Assembly (NCBI RefSeq): GCF_000515115.1
Contig: NZ_AZXF01000005.1
Coordinates: forward strand, 62,001 to 126,000
Length of the DNA stretch: 64,000 nt
Origin: Nocardiopsis sp. CNT312
GTDB lineage: Bacteria; Actinomycetota; Actinomycetes; Streptosporangiales; Streptosporangiaceae
Direction of reading: 5' to 3'
Made by a program: the position numbers and the translations under genes. Below the pieces are notes generated by a model, which ran no database searches, was not told the origin of the DNA, and was given only the letters and a program-made list of their open reading frames with translations. Shown piece by piece: positions 25,437-33,419 of this stretch. Every line of letters starts with the position of its first letter. The first letter of the stretch is position 1.

Positions 25437-26456
25437 TCAGCCGGCCCGGTCGAACCTGGCCTGACGGGGCGCCCCGGCCCGCCGCCACTCCATGCGCGCC
25501 CAGGGCAGGCGGAGTTCGGCGGTGTCGGTGATGTGCAGCGGCTTGAGGTCCTCCACCGCCACTGCCTCCTTGTGCCGGGCGAAGACCGAGTCGGTGTAGC
25601 GGTGGCCGGTGTCGGCGGCGACGAACACCACCGTCCGCGCGGGGTCGTGTTCGCGTTCCCACCGGGCGGCCAGGTAGGCGGCGCCGCTGGAGAGGCCCGC
25701 GAACACGGCGTGCCGCCGGAGCAGGTCCACGGTCCCGGACAAGGCGGCCTCGAACCCGGTCCAGTGCACGGTGTCGTAGAGGGCGTGGTCGACGTTGCCG
25801 AAGGGGATGGCGCTGCCGATGCCCGCGATGATGATGTCCCGGTCGGGGACGCCGTCGCTGGCGAAGGTGACGCTGCCGAACGGCTGGACGCCCACCATCC
25901 GGGTGTCCGGGTCCTCCTCCCGCAGGTAGGTGCCCAGTGCTCCGCTGGACACGCCGGTGCCGACGCCGCACACGAGGGTGAGGGCACCGCCGACCTCGCG
26001 GCGGATCGTCTCGGCGACCTCGCGGTAGCCTAAGTAGTGGACGGGGTCGTGGTACTGGCGCATCCAGTGGTAGTCGGGGTGGGCTGCGATGATCTCCCTG
26101 ACCCGGCGGACGCGGCGGTTCTGGTCGAGCCTGAGGTCGTCGGTGGAGGCCATCTGCTCCAGACGGACCCCGAGGACGTCGAGCTGGGCGCGCAGGGTGG
26201 GGTCGACCGTGGTGGAGCCGACGATGTGGCAGCGCAGGCCGTAGCGATGGCAGGCCAGTGCGAGTGCATGGGCGTAGACACCGCTGGAGCTGTCGATCAC
26301 GGTGTCACCGGGGCGGACGGTCCCGGCCTCGATGAGCTGGCGGACGGCGGCCACGGCGGAGACCACTTTGAGGGTCTCGAACCGCAGGCAGACGAGGCCG
26401 CCGCCGAGGTCGATGAGGTCAGGGCGGCCGATGGCGTCGGACGCGTGCTGGTCCAC
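25437..26456 (-). CDS. Cysteine-synthase-like PLP enzyme (SbnA-type candidate)
   Basis: The 339-residue fold-type II PLP enzyme resembles cysteine synthase/SbnA in its LVCGVGTGVSSGALGTYLRE (phosphate-binding Gly loop), GIGSAIPFGNVDH and VFAGLSSGAAYLAA. The lysine region is divergent: FETLKVVSAVAAV replaces the usual NPxGSxKDR, with Lys retained, and SSSGVYAHALALAC replaces TSGNTG. The substrate pocket therefore differs from housekeeping cysteine synthase. SbnA makes a diaminopropionate precursor for staphyloferrin B, and a comparable beta-replacement could build a chelator here. GTG 26456 has AAGGAG upstream. Last gene of the three-gene operon. Confidence 0.82.
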   Translation of the reverse strand: MDQHASDAIGRPDLIDLGGGLVCLRFETLKVVSAVAAVRQLIEAGTVRPGDTVIDSSSGVYAHALALACHRYGLRCHIVGSTTVDPTLRAQLDVLGVRLEQMASTDDLRLDQNRRVRRVREIIAAHPDYHWMRQYHDPVHYLGYREVAETIRREVGGALTLVCGVGTGVSSGALGTYLREEDPDTRMVGVQPFGSVTFASDGVPDRDIIIAGIGSAIPFGNVDHALYDTVHWTGFEAALSGTVDLLRRHAVFAGLSSGAAYLAARWEREHDPARTVVFVAADTGHRYTDSVFARHKEAVAVEDLKPLHITDTAELRLPWARMEWRRAGAPRQARFDRAG

Positions 26457-26537
26457 GGGCTTTACTCCTTGGCAGGGGGCGGGCGGGCACGCGGGAGGGA
26501 TGGACGGCGCGCCCGCCCTGCTGGTGGGGGCGGCCGG

Positions 26538-27323
26538 TCAGGCGGCGGCCCGGTAGCGGTAGAGCACGGTGGGATCGGCGCTGAACTGGGAGAAGGGGAA
26601 GGGTTCGGCGCACACCCCGGCGACCCCGTGGCCGAGCAGGGCGCGGGCGACGGCGCTCGCGCTCTGGGCGTAGACGTACAGCGGGATCCCTCGCCCCTGG
26701 CACCGGTCGAGGAGCGGGCCGAAGGTGCCGTTGCCGAGGGTCATGCCGGTGGCCACGACGGCGTCGGCGGTGTCGACCACCTCCTCCATCGAGTCCGTGA
26801 CCGGGTCGCCCCAGCGGGTGGTGCGCAGGTTCAGGTCGCAGGGCAGGCACACGCCGCCGCGTGCGCGGATGGCGGCGACGAGGGGGTTGACGACCCCGAT
26901 GAGCGCGATCCTGGCGCCCTCGGTGACGGGGGCCAGTTCGGCGATGGCGGCGTCGCGTGCGGCGGCGCGCCGTTCGGGGGTCCCGGCGGGCAGGGTGACC
27001 GGTTCGGCCCGGGGGTCGTCGCGGTGCGGCTCGGTGTGGGCGAGGTAGGCGTCCAGCGCGGCGATGCGCAGGGGCAGCGGTCCGTCTGCCAGCAGGTCGG
27101 CCAGGGGCGCACCGGAGGCCTGTGCGCACAGCTCCGGGGTGATCCGTCCGGCCTCGAAGGAGCAGGCGCCGAAGGCCGCCCCGACCCGGACGGCGACGTA
27201 GTGGTTGAGGTAGGTGGTGTCCCCTCCGGCCAGCCGGGTGCCGTGGTGGAGCCAGAAGACACTGGTGGCCACGGTGTCCCCGACCCTGTCGAGGGTCTCG
27301 CGGAAGAGTTCGTCGACGGTCAT
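26538..27323 (-). CDS. DUF4213/DUF364 putative heavy-metal-chelation protein
   Basis: The 261-residue protein has the DUF4213 N-terminal domain (SVFWLHHGTRLAGGDTTYLN...FGACSFEAG) and a C-terminal DUF364 Rossmann-like domain (GARIALIGVVNPLVAAIRAR, VVATGMTLGNGTFGPLLDRC, LYVYAQSASAVARALLGHGV). Pfam describes these as putative heavy-metal chelation domains; the biochemical reaction is not established. It overlaps the methyltransferase stop by four bases (ATGA), so the two are co-translated. Cysteines occur at GVCLPCDLN and DRCQG. Confidence 0.8.
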   Translation of the reverse strand: MTVDELFRETLDRVGDTVATSVFWLHHGTRLAGGDTTYLNHYVAVRVGAAFGACSFEAGRITPELCAQASGAPLADLLADGPLPLRIAALDAYLAHTEPHRDDPRAEPVTLPAGTPERRAAARDAAIAELAPVTEGARIALIGVVNPLVAAIRARGGVCLPCDLNLRTTRWGDPVTDSMEEVVDTADAVVATGMTLGNGTFGPLLDRCQGRGIPLYVYAQSASAVARALLGHGVAGVCAEPFPFSQFSADPTVLYRYRAAA

Positions 27324-28042
27324 CGGCGGGTGTCCTCCCGGAAACGGAAGAGGTAGGTGAGGACCCCGTCGCCCCAGTCGTGCCGGTAGTGGACCTCGCC
27401 GAGGAAACCGGATTTCTCGGCGTGGGTGACGATGGCGCGCAGATCGGCGGTGTTGGAGGCGATGAGGTAGACGTCGGCGCCGGGCGCCAGGAGGGCGCGG
27501 TCACGCAGTTGGGCGAAGAAGACGGCGGCGATGGGGGCACCGACGCAGACGTTGCGCACCACGTCGGGGTCGGTGCTGGTGGGGTGGCTGACGGCAGGAG
27601 GGTTGAAGGTGACGGTGTCGAAGCGGGTGCCGTCGGGCAGGTCGGTGAACATGTCGCTGACCACGGGCACGATCCTGGTCGGGGTGCGGCCTTCCAGGAG
27701 CAGGGCGAAGTTGCGGGCGGTCGCCTCGACGCTGGGCGCGTGCACGTCGATCGCGTAGACCTCGGCCGCACCGCGCGCACCTGCGGCGACGGCCTCCACG
27801 CCCAGGCCGACGCCCATGGCGGCGTAGCGCTTGCCGCGCACGTCGATGTCGTCGTCCATGAGACGCTGGTGGATCATGCGACTGGTGCCGCCGGGCATGA
27901 AGACGCCGGGAGGAACGTGGAAGTCCCAGCCGTTCCAGGTGTAGGAACGGCTGGTGTGCAGGTCGTTCCTGGGCGGGTTGACGGCGAGGATCTGTTCTTC
28001 GGGCAGCGGAGGGGGCAACTGGTCTGCGAGGGAGCGCTCCAC
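27320..28042 (-). CDS. Class I SAM-dependent methyltransferase-fold protein
   Basis: The 240-residue cytosolic protein has a Rossmann SAM site (GKRYAAMGVGLGVEAVAAGA), an acidic second-strand end (VYAIDVHAPSVEATARNF), SDMFTDLPDGTRFDTVTFNPP (an NPP motif seen in amine- or base-modifying methyltransferases) and a late ALLAPGADVYLIA strand. It could methylate an amine or carboxylate of the metallophore; some relatives of this fold use the SAM aminobutyrate group instead, as nicotianamine synthase does, which cannot be excluded. GTG 28042, GGAAGGA upstream. First gene of the operon read from the 28121-28147 operator. Confidence 0.8.
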   Translation of the reverse strand: MERSLADQLPPPLPEEQILAVNPPRNDLHTSRSYTWNGWDFHVPPGVFMPGGTSRMIHQRLMDDDIDVRGKRYAAMGVGLGVEAVAAGARGAAEVYAIDVHAPSVEATARNFALLLEGRTPTRIVPVVSDMFTDLPDGTRFDTVTFNPPAVSHPTSTDPDVVRNVCVGAPIAAVFFAQLRDRALLAPGADVYLIASNTADLRAIVTHAEKSGFLGEVHYRHDWGDGVLTYLFRFREDTRR

Positions 28043-28120
28043 AGGAGTCCTTCCATGACGTGGAAGACACGGGAACGCCTGCGGGGTCGGCGCTCCCGCA
28101 TCAGGGGGCGTGCGCTATCG

Positions 28121-28147
28121 TAGTGAAAACGATAACCGTTGTCACTA
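28121..28147. promoter_or_regulatory. 27-bp palindromic operator between the metallophore operon and MFS exporter
   Basis: TAGTGA (28121-28126) and TCACTA (28142-28147) frame inner repeats AACG/CGTT; about 20 of 27 positions are symmetric. The element lies midway between divergent starts at 28042 and 28193, in a local AT-rich patch, so one repressor could control both. It resembles actinomycete Zur boxes (TGAAAACGA-like half) more than DtxR/IdeR boxes. Repressor identity is inference. Confidence 0.65.
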
Positions 28148-28192
28148 GTTGGTGTTACGTACCACACACCCGATTCCCGGAAAGGACGTCGG

Positions 28193-29446
28193 ATGACCGT
28201 GTCCCATCCCCAGAAGACCGACGCCGGCCGCGACGCCCCACCGCGCACGCACGTACTGACGGACCCGGCCTTCCTCCGGCTGTGGATCGGGAGCACCGCC
28301 TCCGGCCTGGCCACGTGGGCGATGCCGTTCATCCTCGGCCTGGCCGTCCTCGACGGCTCGCTCACCGCCGTCGGACTCGGCGTGCTGCTGGCCACCCGCA
28401 CCACCGGGTTCCTCGTCTCCCTCCCCCTGGGCGGCCTGCTCGCCGACCGCTTCTCCCGCCGATCGGTGGTGCTGTGGGCCGGGCTCACCGCCGCCCTGGC
28501 CACCCCGGTGATGGCTGCGGGTGTGGAGGCGTCGGCCCTTGTGCTCGCGGCGGTCGCCGCGACGGCCGTCGGCGCGGGGCAGGGCGCGTGCCGACCCGCG
28601 TTCCAGGCGCTCACCGCCGAGGTGGTCGACGAACCGAGGCGCCAGCGGGCGAACGCGGCACTGACCGTTTCCGTACGGGTGACCACCCTGGTCGCCCCCG
28701 CGGTGACGGCCCTGCTGTCCACCACCCTGGATACGAGCGCCCTGCTGCTGGTCACAGCCGCGCTGTGGGCGGTCGCCGCCCTGGCGCCGCCAGGGGAGGC
28801 ACGGACCCGCCCCGGCTCCGCGGCCCCCGAGCCGTGGTCACCGGTCGCCGACTTCGCCGACGGACTGCGCGAGGCGCGGCGGCACCCCTGGTTCCTGGCG
28901 GGACTGGGGGCGCTGACCGCGGTGATCGCCACCGGGTACTCCGCGACGGGTGTCCTGCTGCCCGTGGTCAGCCGCGACACGTTCGGCACCGAGACGGTGC
29001 TGGCGGGCGCGATGACCGCCTACACCGCCGGTGCCCTGGCCGGGGCACTGGTCATCGGCCGGTGGCGTCCGTCGGCCCAGGGGTGGACGTCCCTGTGCGG
29101 ACTGGCGCTGTACGGGTTCGCCCCCCTGAGCCTGCTGGTGCCGGTGAGTCCGTGGACGGTGGTCGCGGCCTACGTCCTGGCGGGGATCGGCATCGAACTG
29201 TTCAACGTGCCGTGGTTCACCGCCGCGCAGCGCGAGGTGGCACCGGACAAGCTCGCCCGGGTCTCCTCGCTCGACTTCCTGTTCTCCTACGGGCTGGCCC
29301 CGGTCGGCCTGGCCCTGATCGCCCCGGCCGCCCAGGCGGTGGGCACCGACACGGTGCTCGCCGTGTGCGCGGCCCTGTGCTTCCTCGCCCCGGCCGCCGC
29401 CGCCCTGGCACCCGGGGCGAAGCGCTTCAGCGCCCGCACCGCCTGA
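28193..29446 (+). CDS. MFS transporter, candidate metallophore exporter
   Basis: The 417-residue protein has 12 predicted membrane segments, with the MFS loop motif GGLLADRFSRRSVVLWAGL between segments 2 and 3. It resembles the drug/siderophore-efflux (EntS-like) branch (DPAFLRLWIGSTASGLATWA at the start). ATG 28193 follows GGAAAGGA; a frame from 28139 runs through the operator region. Shared control with the biosynthetic operon suggests export of its product. Confidence 0.85.
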   Translation: MTVSHPQKTDAGRDAPPRTHVLTDPAFLRLWIGSTASGLATWAMPFILGLAVLDGSLTAVGLGVLLATRTTGFLVSLPLGGLLADRFSRRSVVLWAGLTAALATPVMAAGVEASALVLAAVAATAVGAGQGACRPAFQALTAEVVDEPRRQRANAALTVSVRVTTLVAPAVTALLSTTLDTSALLLVTAALWAVAALAPPGEARTRPGSAAPEPWSPVADFADGLREARRHPWFLAGLGALTAVIATGYSATGVLLPVVSRDTFGTETVLAGAMTAYTAGALAGALVIGRWRPSAQGWTSLCGLALYGFAPLSLLVPVSPWTVVAAYVLAGIGIELFNVPWFTAAQREVAPDKLARVSSLDFLFSYGLAPVGLALIAPAAQAVGTDTVLAVCAALCFLAPAAAALAPGAKRFSARTA

Positions 29447-29468
29447 CCGTGACCGCTCCGGTGCTGGG

Positions 29469-30068
29469 TCAGGAGTCGTTGAGCATGCCCAGCAGGTCGC
29501 GGCGTCCACGCGCCACCCGGGAGCGGACCGTGCCCACCGGGACGCCGAGGGTCCGGGCTGCCTCGGCGTAGGGCACGCCCTCGATCTGTGTGAGGACGAA
29601 CGCCCTGCGGCGGCTCTCGGGCAGCGCCTTCAGCAGGTCGAGCAGGGCCAGGTACTCGTCGAAGCGTCCGGTCACCGTGCCGGAGCCGATCCGCGACCAG
29701 TCGTCCACCGGTTCGTGGCGCGGGGCGCGGGCGTGGGAGCGGTAGCGGTCGGCGACGGTGTGCCGTGCCACGGACAGCAGCCAGGAGCGGACCGGGGCCC
29801 GGCCCTCGTAGCGCGCCAGACCGCGCATGGCCCGGGAGAAGGTCTCCTGGGTCAGGTCGTCGACCCAAGAGGGGTCCACACGGCGGGCGATGAACCGGGC
29901 GACGTGGTCGCGGGTCCTGGTGAAGAGGGCGTTCATCTCCTCCTCGCCACCCTCCTTGGCGCGCAGCGCCAGGCGGAGGTCCTCGTGGTCGCGGTGCGCC
30001 TCGGCGGAGGGGGACACTGCCGCAGGGGTGGGCGGCGGGGAGGGACACGTCTCGATGAGCGCGGTCAC
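29469..30068 (-). CDS. ECF RNA polymerase sigma factor
   Basis: The 199-residue protein has sigma region 2 (NALFTRTRDHVARFIARRVD, WVDDLTQETFSRAMRGLARYEGRAPVRSWLLSVARHTVADRYRSH) and region 4 (LLKALPESRRRAFVLTQIEGVPYAEAARTLGVPVGTVRSRVARGRRDL). GTG 30068 has GAAGGAG upstream; the longer frame above it is out of context. No anti-sigma gene follows; the upstream neighbour is a membrane protein on the same strand, which could serve that role, without sequence support. Confidence 0.9.
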   Translation of the reverse strand: MTALIETCPSPPPTPAAVSPSAEAHRDHEDLRLALRAKEGGEEEMNALFTRTRDHVARFIARRVDPSWVDDLTQETFSRAMRGLARYEGRAPVRSWLLSVARHTVADRYRSHARAPRHEPVDDWSRIGSGTVTGRFDEYLALLDLLKALPESRRRAFVLTQIEGVPYAEAARTLGVPVGTVRSRVARGRRDLLGMLNDS

Positions 30069-30324
30069 AGGTGCTCCTTCGGTCACCGCGCGGACCCGCC
30101 GGGCGGCGCGAGGGCCAACCGGGGGACACTTGTGCGCGGGCGATGACAGGGTCCGTGTACGCGCCGACGGGAAACCGTCGGCGGTAGCCGCGTACGGCCT
30201 GGGCACCGGGAGTGCCCCGCGTCGGGGACACGGGATCACGGCACGGCGGACCCCGGGGAGGGCACGGGTGGAGAACCCGTGCTGCGGATCACGCGGGGCG
30301 TCCGTCGAGGACGGTGGCGGGTAC
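30069..30324. other. Spacer between the ECF sigma gene and the upstream membrane protein gene
   Basis: About 255 bases of high-GC DNA with no gene supported. It should hold the promoter of the ECF gene. No palindrome or terminator stood out. Confidence 0.3.
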
Positions 30325-30945
30325 TCAGGCGGTACACGGCACCGGAGGCGGGCCGCGCAGGATCCTGGTGTGCCGGAGGTAGGGCAGGAGGGGGCGGACA
30401 CGCCCCTCGTCGAACCAGGATCCCCGGCATAGGGCGGGCTCGGGGAGGATCCGCACCGGCCCGAGGACGAGCAGGAGCGGGAGGACGGTGAGCGCCATGA
30501 AGCGCAGGAAGGCGAAGAGGGCGTTCTCGCCGCGGTGCAGCCACCATGCGCTCAGCAGCGCGGACACCACGTGCATGGTGATCATCTGCCAGCCGGACAG
30601 GTCCGCGCTGGAGGAGGCCGTGAGGACGGCCGAGTAGGCGTCCGCGCCCCCGTGTCCGGCGTGTCCGCCCGCAAGCTGGGTGTAGCTGAAGGACAGGTGC
30701 AGGGCGAACTGGCCCCAGAGCATCCACCCGGCCAGGGCCAGCGGGCCGTGGCGGCGCCCGGCCGCGGCCCACGCCACGGCCGCGACCACGGCCAGTCCGA
30801 GCAGGAGGCCGCTGAGGGGGACGTCGTGTCCGGAGCTCAGGGCGTGCCCGTGCGCGGACAGGCTGGCGCACACCAGGGCGAACACCCCGGCGCGCAGCGG
30901 ACGGCACGTCTGTTTCCCGGACATCTCCCCTATGGTCTCACCCAC
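30325..30945 (-). CDS. His-containing five-helix membrane protein of unknown function
   Basis: The 206-residue product has about five membrane segments. Histidines cluster outside or between them (SAHGHALSSGHDVP, YTQLAGGHAGHGGADAY, ITMHVVSALLSAWWLHRGEN), a pattern seen in metal-related membrane proteins of actinomycetes. The C-terminal 50 residues are basic and soluble. Start uncertain: GTG 30945 or ATG 30924. Function unknown; metal handling is only suggested by composition. Confidence 0.72.
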   Translation of the reverse strand: MGETIGEMSGKQTCRPLRAGVFALVCASLSAHGHALSSGHDVPLSGLLLGLAVVAAVAWAAAGRRHGPLALAGWMLWGQFALHLSFSYTQLAGGHAGHGGADAYSAVLTASSSADLSGWQMITMHVVSALLSAWWLHRGENALFAFLRFMALTVLPLLLVLGPVRILPEPALCRGSWFDEGRVRPLLPYLRHTRILRGPPPVPCTA

Positions 30946-31140
30946 TCAAGGGTCGGCTTCTCCAGGGCTGCCCCGAGGCGAGGCACCCCCGACGGCGCCG
31001 CACACCGGGACGCTCTGGCCTGAATCTTGCACACGTTGTCCTTCAAGCCGCTGGCCAGGCCGGGGGCCGCACCCGAGCCTGGAGGACGGGGGCCCTCACC
31101 TCGACGCGCCAACCCGAGGCATCGATAAAAGAGTTCACAC
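30946..31140. other. Divergent spacer ahead of the carrier-protein/ectoine-like region
   Basis: About 195 bases with no gene supported. GATAAAAGAG just before 31141 is AT-rich and may be the -10 or a weak RBS region of the following small gene. Confidence 0.3.
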
Positions 31141-31434
31141 ATGTACCTGGTTCACCTGACCTTCCTCTCCCCTCAACGCAAACACTTCCCCTGCAACATC
31201 AGGGAAATGATCAAATCCGCGTCCGAACCCGGGGACGGACTGGAACACATCAGCGTGCACCAAAGGACGGGCGCGGACCCCGTCATCGGACTCTTCCTGC
31301 GCTCCCACAGCCTCGACGACACCGAGCGCACCGCCTCCCGCCTCTGGCACAGGACCGTCAAAAACCACTCTGAGCTGGGAGAATATCAGCTTTTCAGGTG
31401 CGAGGTACCCCTCATCGACGACCCCTTTCCCTAA
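31141..31434 (+). CDS. Conserved-type small hypothetical protein
   Basis: The 97-residue protein, without signal or membrane segments, has a compact alpha/beta pattern: MYLVHLTFLSPQRKHFPCNI, then DGLEHISVHQRTGADPVIGLF, and TASRLWHRTVKNHSELGEYQ. It resembles small proteins scattered through actinomycete genomes whose function is unknown to me. Its relation to the downstream operon is unclear; 147 bases separate it from the next ORF. Confidence 0.6.
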   Translation: MYLVHLTFLSPQRKHFPCNIREMIKSASEPGDGLEHISVHQRTGADPVIGLFLRSHSLDDTERTASRLWHRTVKNHSELGEYQLFRCEVPLIDDPFP

Positions 31435-31581
31435 CGGTCGACGCCGCACCCCAGACGCCGCAGGCGTGGACGAAAGGGGACATGGACCGTTTAGGACATC
31501 ATCGAATCCTTCACTTCGACCAGAACTCGTGCTCATAATGAACACGTCGCAAAGGACACCGAAGAAACGAAGGACAGCACG

Positions 31582-31701
31582 ATGCCCCCGAGAAAAACGA
31601 ATTTCTCCGAAACGGTCACAGCCATTCCCTCTCCGGCCTTCGTTTCCCTTTTCGGGGGCCTGTGGAGAGACGACTCGGCCGGCGACTCCGGCTGGCAGTG
31701 A
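31582..31701 (+). CDS. 39-residue peptide ORF leading the carrier-protein/ectoine-like operon
   Basis: A short ORF begins ATG at 31582 with GAAGGAC ten bases upstream, the same RBS style as the next gene (GAAGGAAGGAC before 31738). The peptide starts MPPRKTNFSETVTAIPSPAF and ends GDSGWQ, with a central hydrophobic VSLFGGLW. It has no signal peptide. Codons in the first half are AT-richer than the neighbourhood. It could be a precursor peptide, a small operon-associated protein or a translated leader. It is too short for statistical support, so confidence is moderate. Confidence 0.42.
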   Translation: MPPRKTNFSETVTAIPSPAFVSLFGGLWRDDSAGDSGWQ

Positions 31702-31737
31702 ACACGCCGCCCCGCACGAACCGAAGGAAGGACAGCG

Positions 31738-33003
31738 GTGCACACCACGGAGCCCGGACCCGACTACGCCGGACTGGCTGAGCGGTTCACCACCCCGCTC
31801 TTCGTCTACGAAGCCGACGCGTTCGAACGGTCCTACACCCAGCTCAGACAGGCGCTCCCCCACGGCGTCGACATCATGTACTCGCTCAAGGCCAACCCGA
31901 ACATCAGTGTCTGCGCGCTGCTCGGCTCCCTCGGGGCAGGCGCCGAGGTCAGCTCACACGCCGAACTCGTCACCGCCCTGCGCGCCGGGGTCGCACCCCA
32001 GGACATCATCTTCCTCGGCCCCGGCAAGTCCGACGCGGAGCTGCGGGCGTGCGTCGAGGCCGGGATCGCGGCACTGGTCTGCGAATCGCTGGAGGAGGCC
32101 GAGCGGCTCGACGCGCTCGTGGCCCGGCGCGGCTCGGAGCCCTTCCCTGTGATGCTGCGGGTGAACCCGTCCTTCACCGCCAAGGGGCAGGGGCTGGCCA
32201 TGGGCGGCAAGCCCCGCCAGTTCGGCATCGACGAGCGTGCCGTCCGCGACGCCAAGCACCGCCTCGCCGACCTCACCGGTGTCCGTGTCACCGGGATCCA
32301 CGCCTACATGGGCACGCGCTTCCTGGACCACGCCAGTGTCGCGGCCAACACCGGGCGCATCCTCGCCCTGGCCGAGTCGCTCGCCGCCGACCTGGGCATC
32401 GGCCTGGAGACCGTCGACTTCGGGGGCGGCCTCGGGGTGGCCTACTTCGCGGGCGAGAGCGACCCGGACATGGACCTGCTGCGCCGGGACATGGACGAGG
32501 TCATCGCCGACTTCCGCCAGCGCAACCCCCGCTGTCGGCTGATGATGGAGTCCGGGCGCTTCCTGACCGCCCGGGCCGGCACCTACGTGGTGCGCGTCCG
32601 GGAGGTCAAGGAGTCGATGGGCGAACTCTTCGCCGTGGCCGACGGCGGCACCAACCACCACATGGCGGCCGTGGGCATCGGCAGCTTCGTCAAACGCGAC
32701 TTCCCGGTACGCCACCTCGGCGCGCCGGACGCGCCGCCCACCCACCGGTACTCCATCACCGGGCCGCTGTGCACACCCAACGACCTCATCGTGAAGAAGG
32801 CCCCACTGCCCGAGGTCCGCCCCGGGGACCTGATCGGCATCGACCGGTCGGGGGCCTACGGACCGACCGCCTCGCCCGGCCTGTTCCTCAGCCACGGTTA
32901 CCCGGCGGAGGTCCTCGTCCACCGCGGCGGCGCCGACCTGGTCAGGGTCCCGGACACGACCGAGGACCTGCTGGGCCGGCAGCGGCTGGTCCGGACCCGA
33001 TGA
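31738..33003 (+). CDS. LysA/BtrK-type PLP decarboxylase acting probably on an ACP-bound amino acid
   Basis: The 421-residue fold-type III (alanine racemase-like) decarboxylase has PLP lysine in MYSLKANPNISV, His/Gly motifs IHAYMGTRFLD and ETVDFGGGLGV, a phosphate site near LMMESGRFLTARAG, and the substrate/dimer-interface residues in TGPLCTPNDLIVKK and IDRSGAYGPTAS. It is closer in style to decarboxylases next to ACP/ligase pairs (BtrK of butirosin, exosortase-associated type) than to lysine-pathway LysA. BtrK decarboxylates glutamyl-S-ACP. GTG 31738 follows GAAGGAAGGAC. Its stop overlaps the next start (ATGA). Confidence 0.85.
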   Translation: MHTTEPGPDYAGLAERFTTPLFVYEADAFERSYTQLRQALPHGVDIMYSLKANPNISVCALLGSLGAGAEVSSHAELVTALRAGVAPQDIIFLGPGKSDAELRACVEAGIAALVCESLEEAERLDALVARRGSEPFPVMLRVNPSFTAKGQGLAMGGKPRQFGIDERAVRDAKHRLADLTGVRVTGIHAYMGTRFLDHASVAANTGRILALAESLAADLGIGLETVDFGGGLGVAYFAGESDPDMDLLRRDMDEVIADFRQRNPRCRLMMESGRFLTARAGTYVVRVREVKESMGELFAVADGGTNHHMAAVGIGSFVKRDFPVRHLGAPDAPPTHRYSITGPLCTPNDLIVKKAPLPEVRPGDLIGIDRSGAYGPTASPGLFLSHGYPAEVLVHRGGADLVRVPDTTEDLLGRQRLVRTR

Positions 33004-33419
33004 CACCCGCCGTCCGCGTGGGCGTGGACGTCCTCGACCGCCGCGAACTCGACCGCCTCCTGCTCCGCCCCTGGTTCCTGCGCTTCGGCTACGCACCGCA
33101 GGAGAGGGCGGAGGCCGAGGCACTGGGACCGCGGCGGCGGGCGGAGTTCCTCACCGGGCGCTTCGCCGCCAAGGAGGCCGTCCTCAAGGCGCTGGGCCGG
33201 GGGATGCTCCAGGGCATCGCCCTGAGCGACATCCGGGTGGCCCGGACCGGGAGGGGCGCTCCGCACGTGGTCTTCCTCGGTGCCGCCGCCCGGCTGGGGC
33301 TCCCCCCCGTGAGCCTGTCCATCTCGCACAAGAACGACGTCGTGGTCGCCGTGGCGCTGTGCACCGGCCACGCCGACACCGGAAGGGAAAGAGGAGCACA
33401 TGCCGACCGCAACCGTTGA
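33000..33419 (+). CDS. AcpS-type 4'-phosphopantetheinyl transferase
   Basis: The 139-residue protein converts apo-ACP to holo-ACP using CoA. It contains the three AcpS motifs: RVGVDVLDRRELDRLL (Mg-binding Asp), FLTGRFAAKEAVLKALG (catalytic Glu/Lys) and LSISHKNDVVVAVAL. ATG 33000 overlaps the decarboxylase stop by four bases, and its 3' end overlaps the hotdog gene by 20. A dedicated PPTase inside the operon indicates that the ACP encoded downstream is its client and is not shared with fatty-acid synthesis. Confidence 0.88.
   Translation: MTPAVRVGVDVLDRRELDRLLLRPWFLRFGYAPQERAEAEALGPRRRAEFLTGRFAAKEAVLKALGRGMLQGIALSDIRVARTGRGAPHVVFLGAAARLGLPPVSLSISHKNDVVVAVALCTGHADTGRERGAHADRNR

Noticed and set aside
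31538-31737. Alternative Arg/Lys-rich reading from ATG 31538 running into the decarboxylase region
   Set aside because: It continues out of frame through the decarboxylase gene and has low-complexity basic composition; the 39-codon frame has the better RBS.
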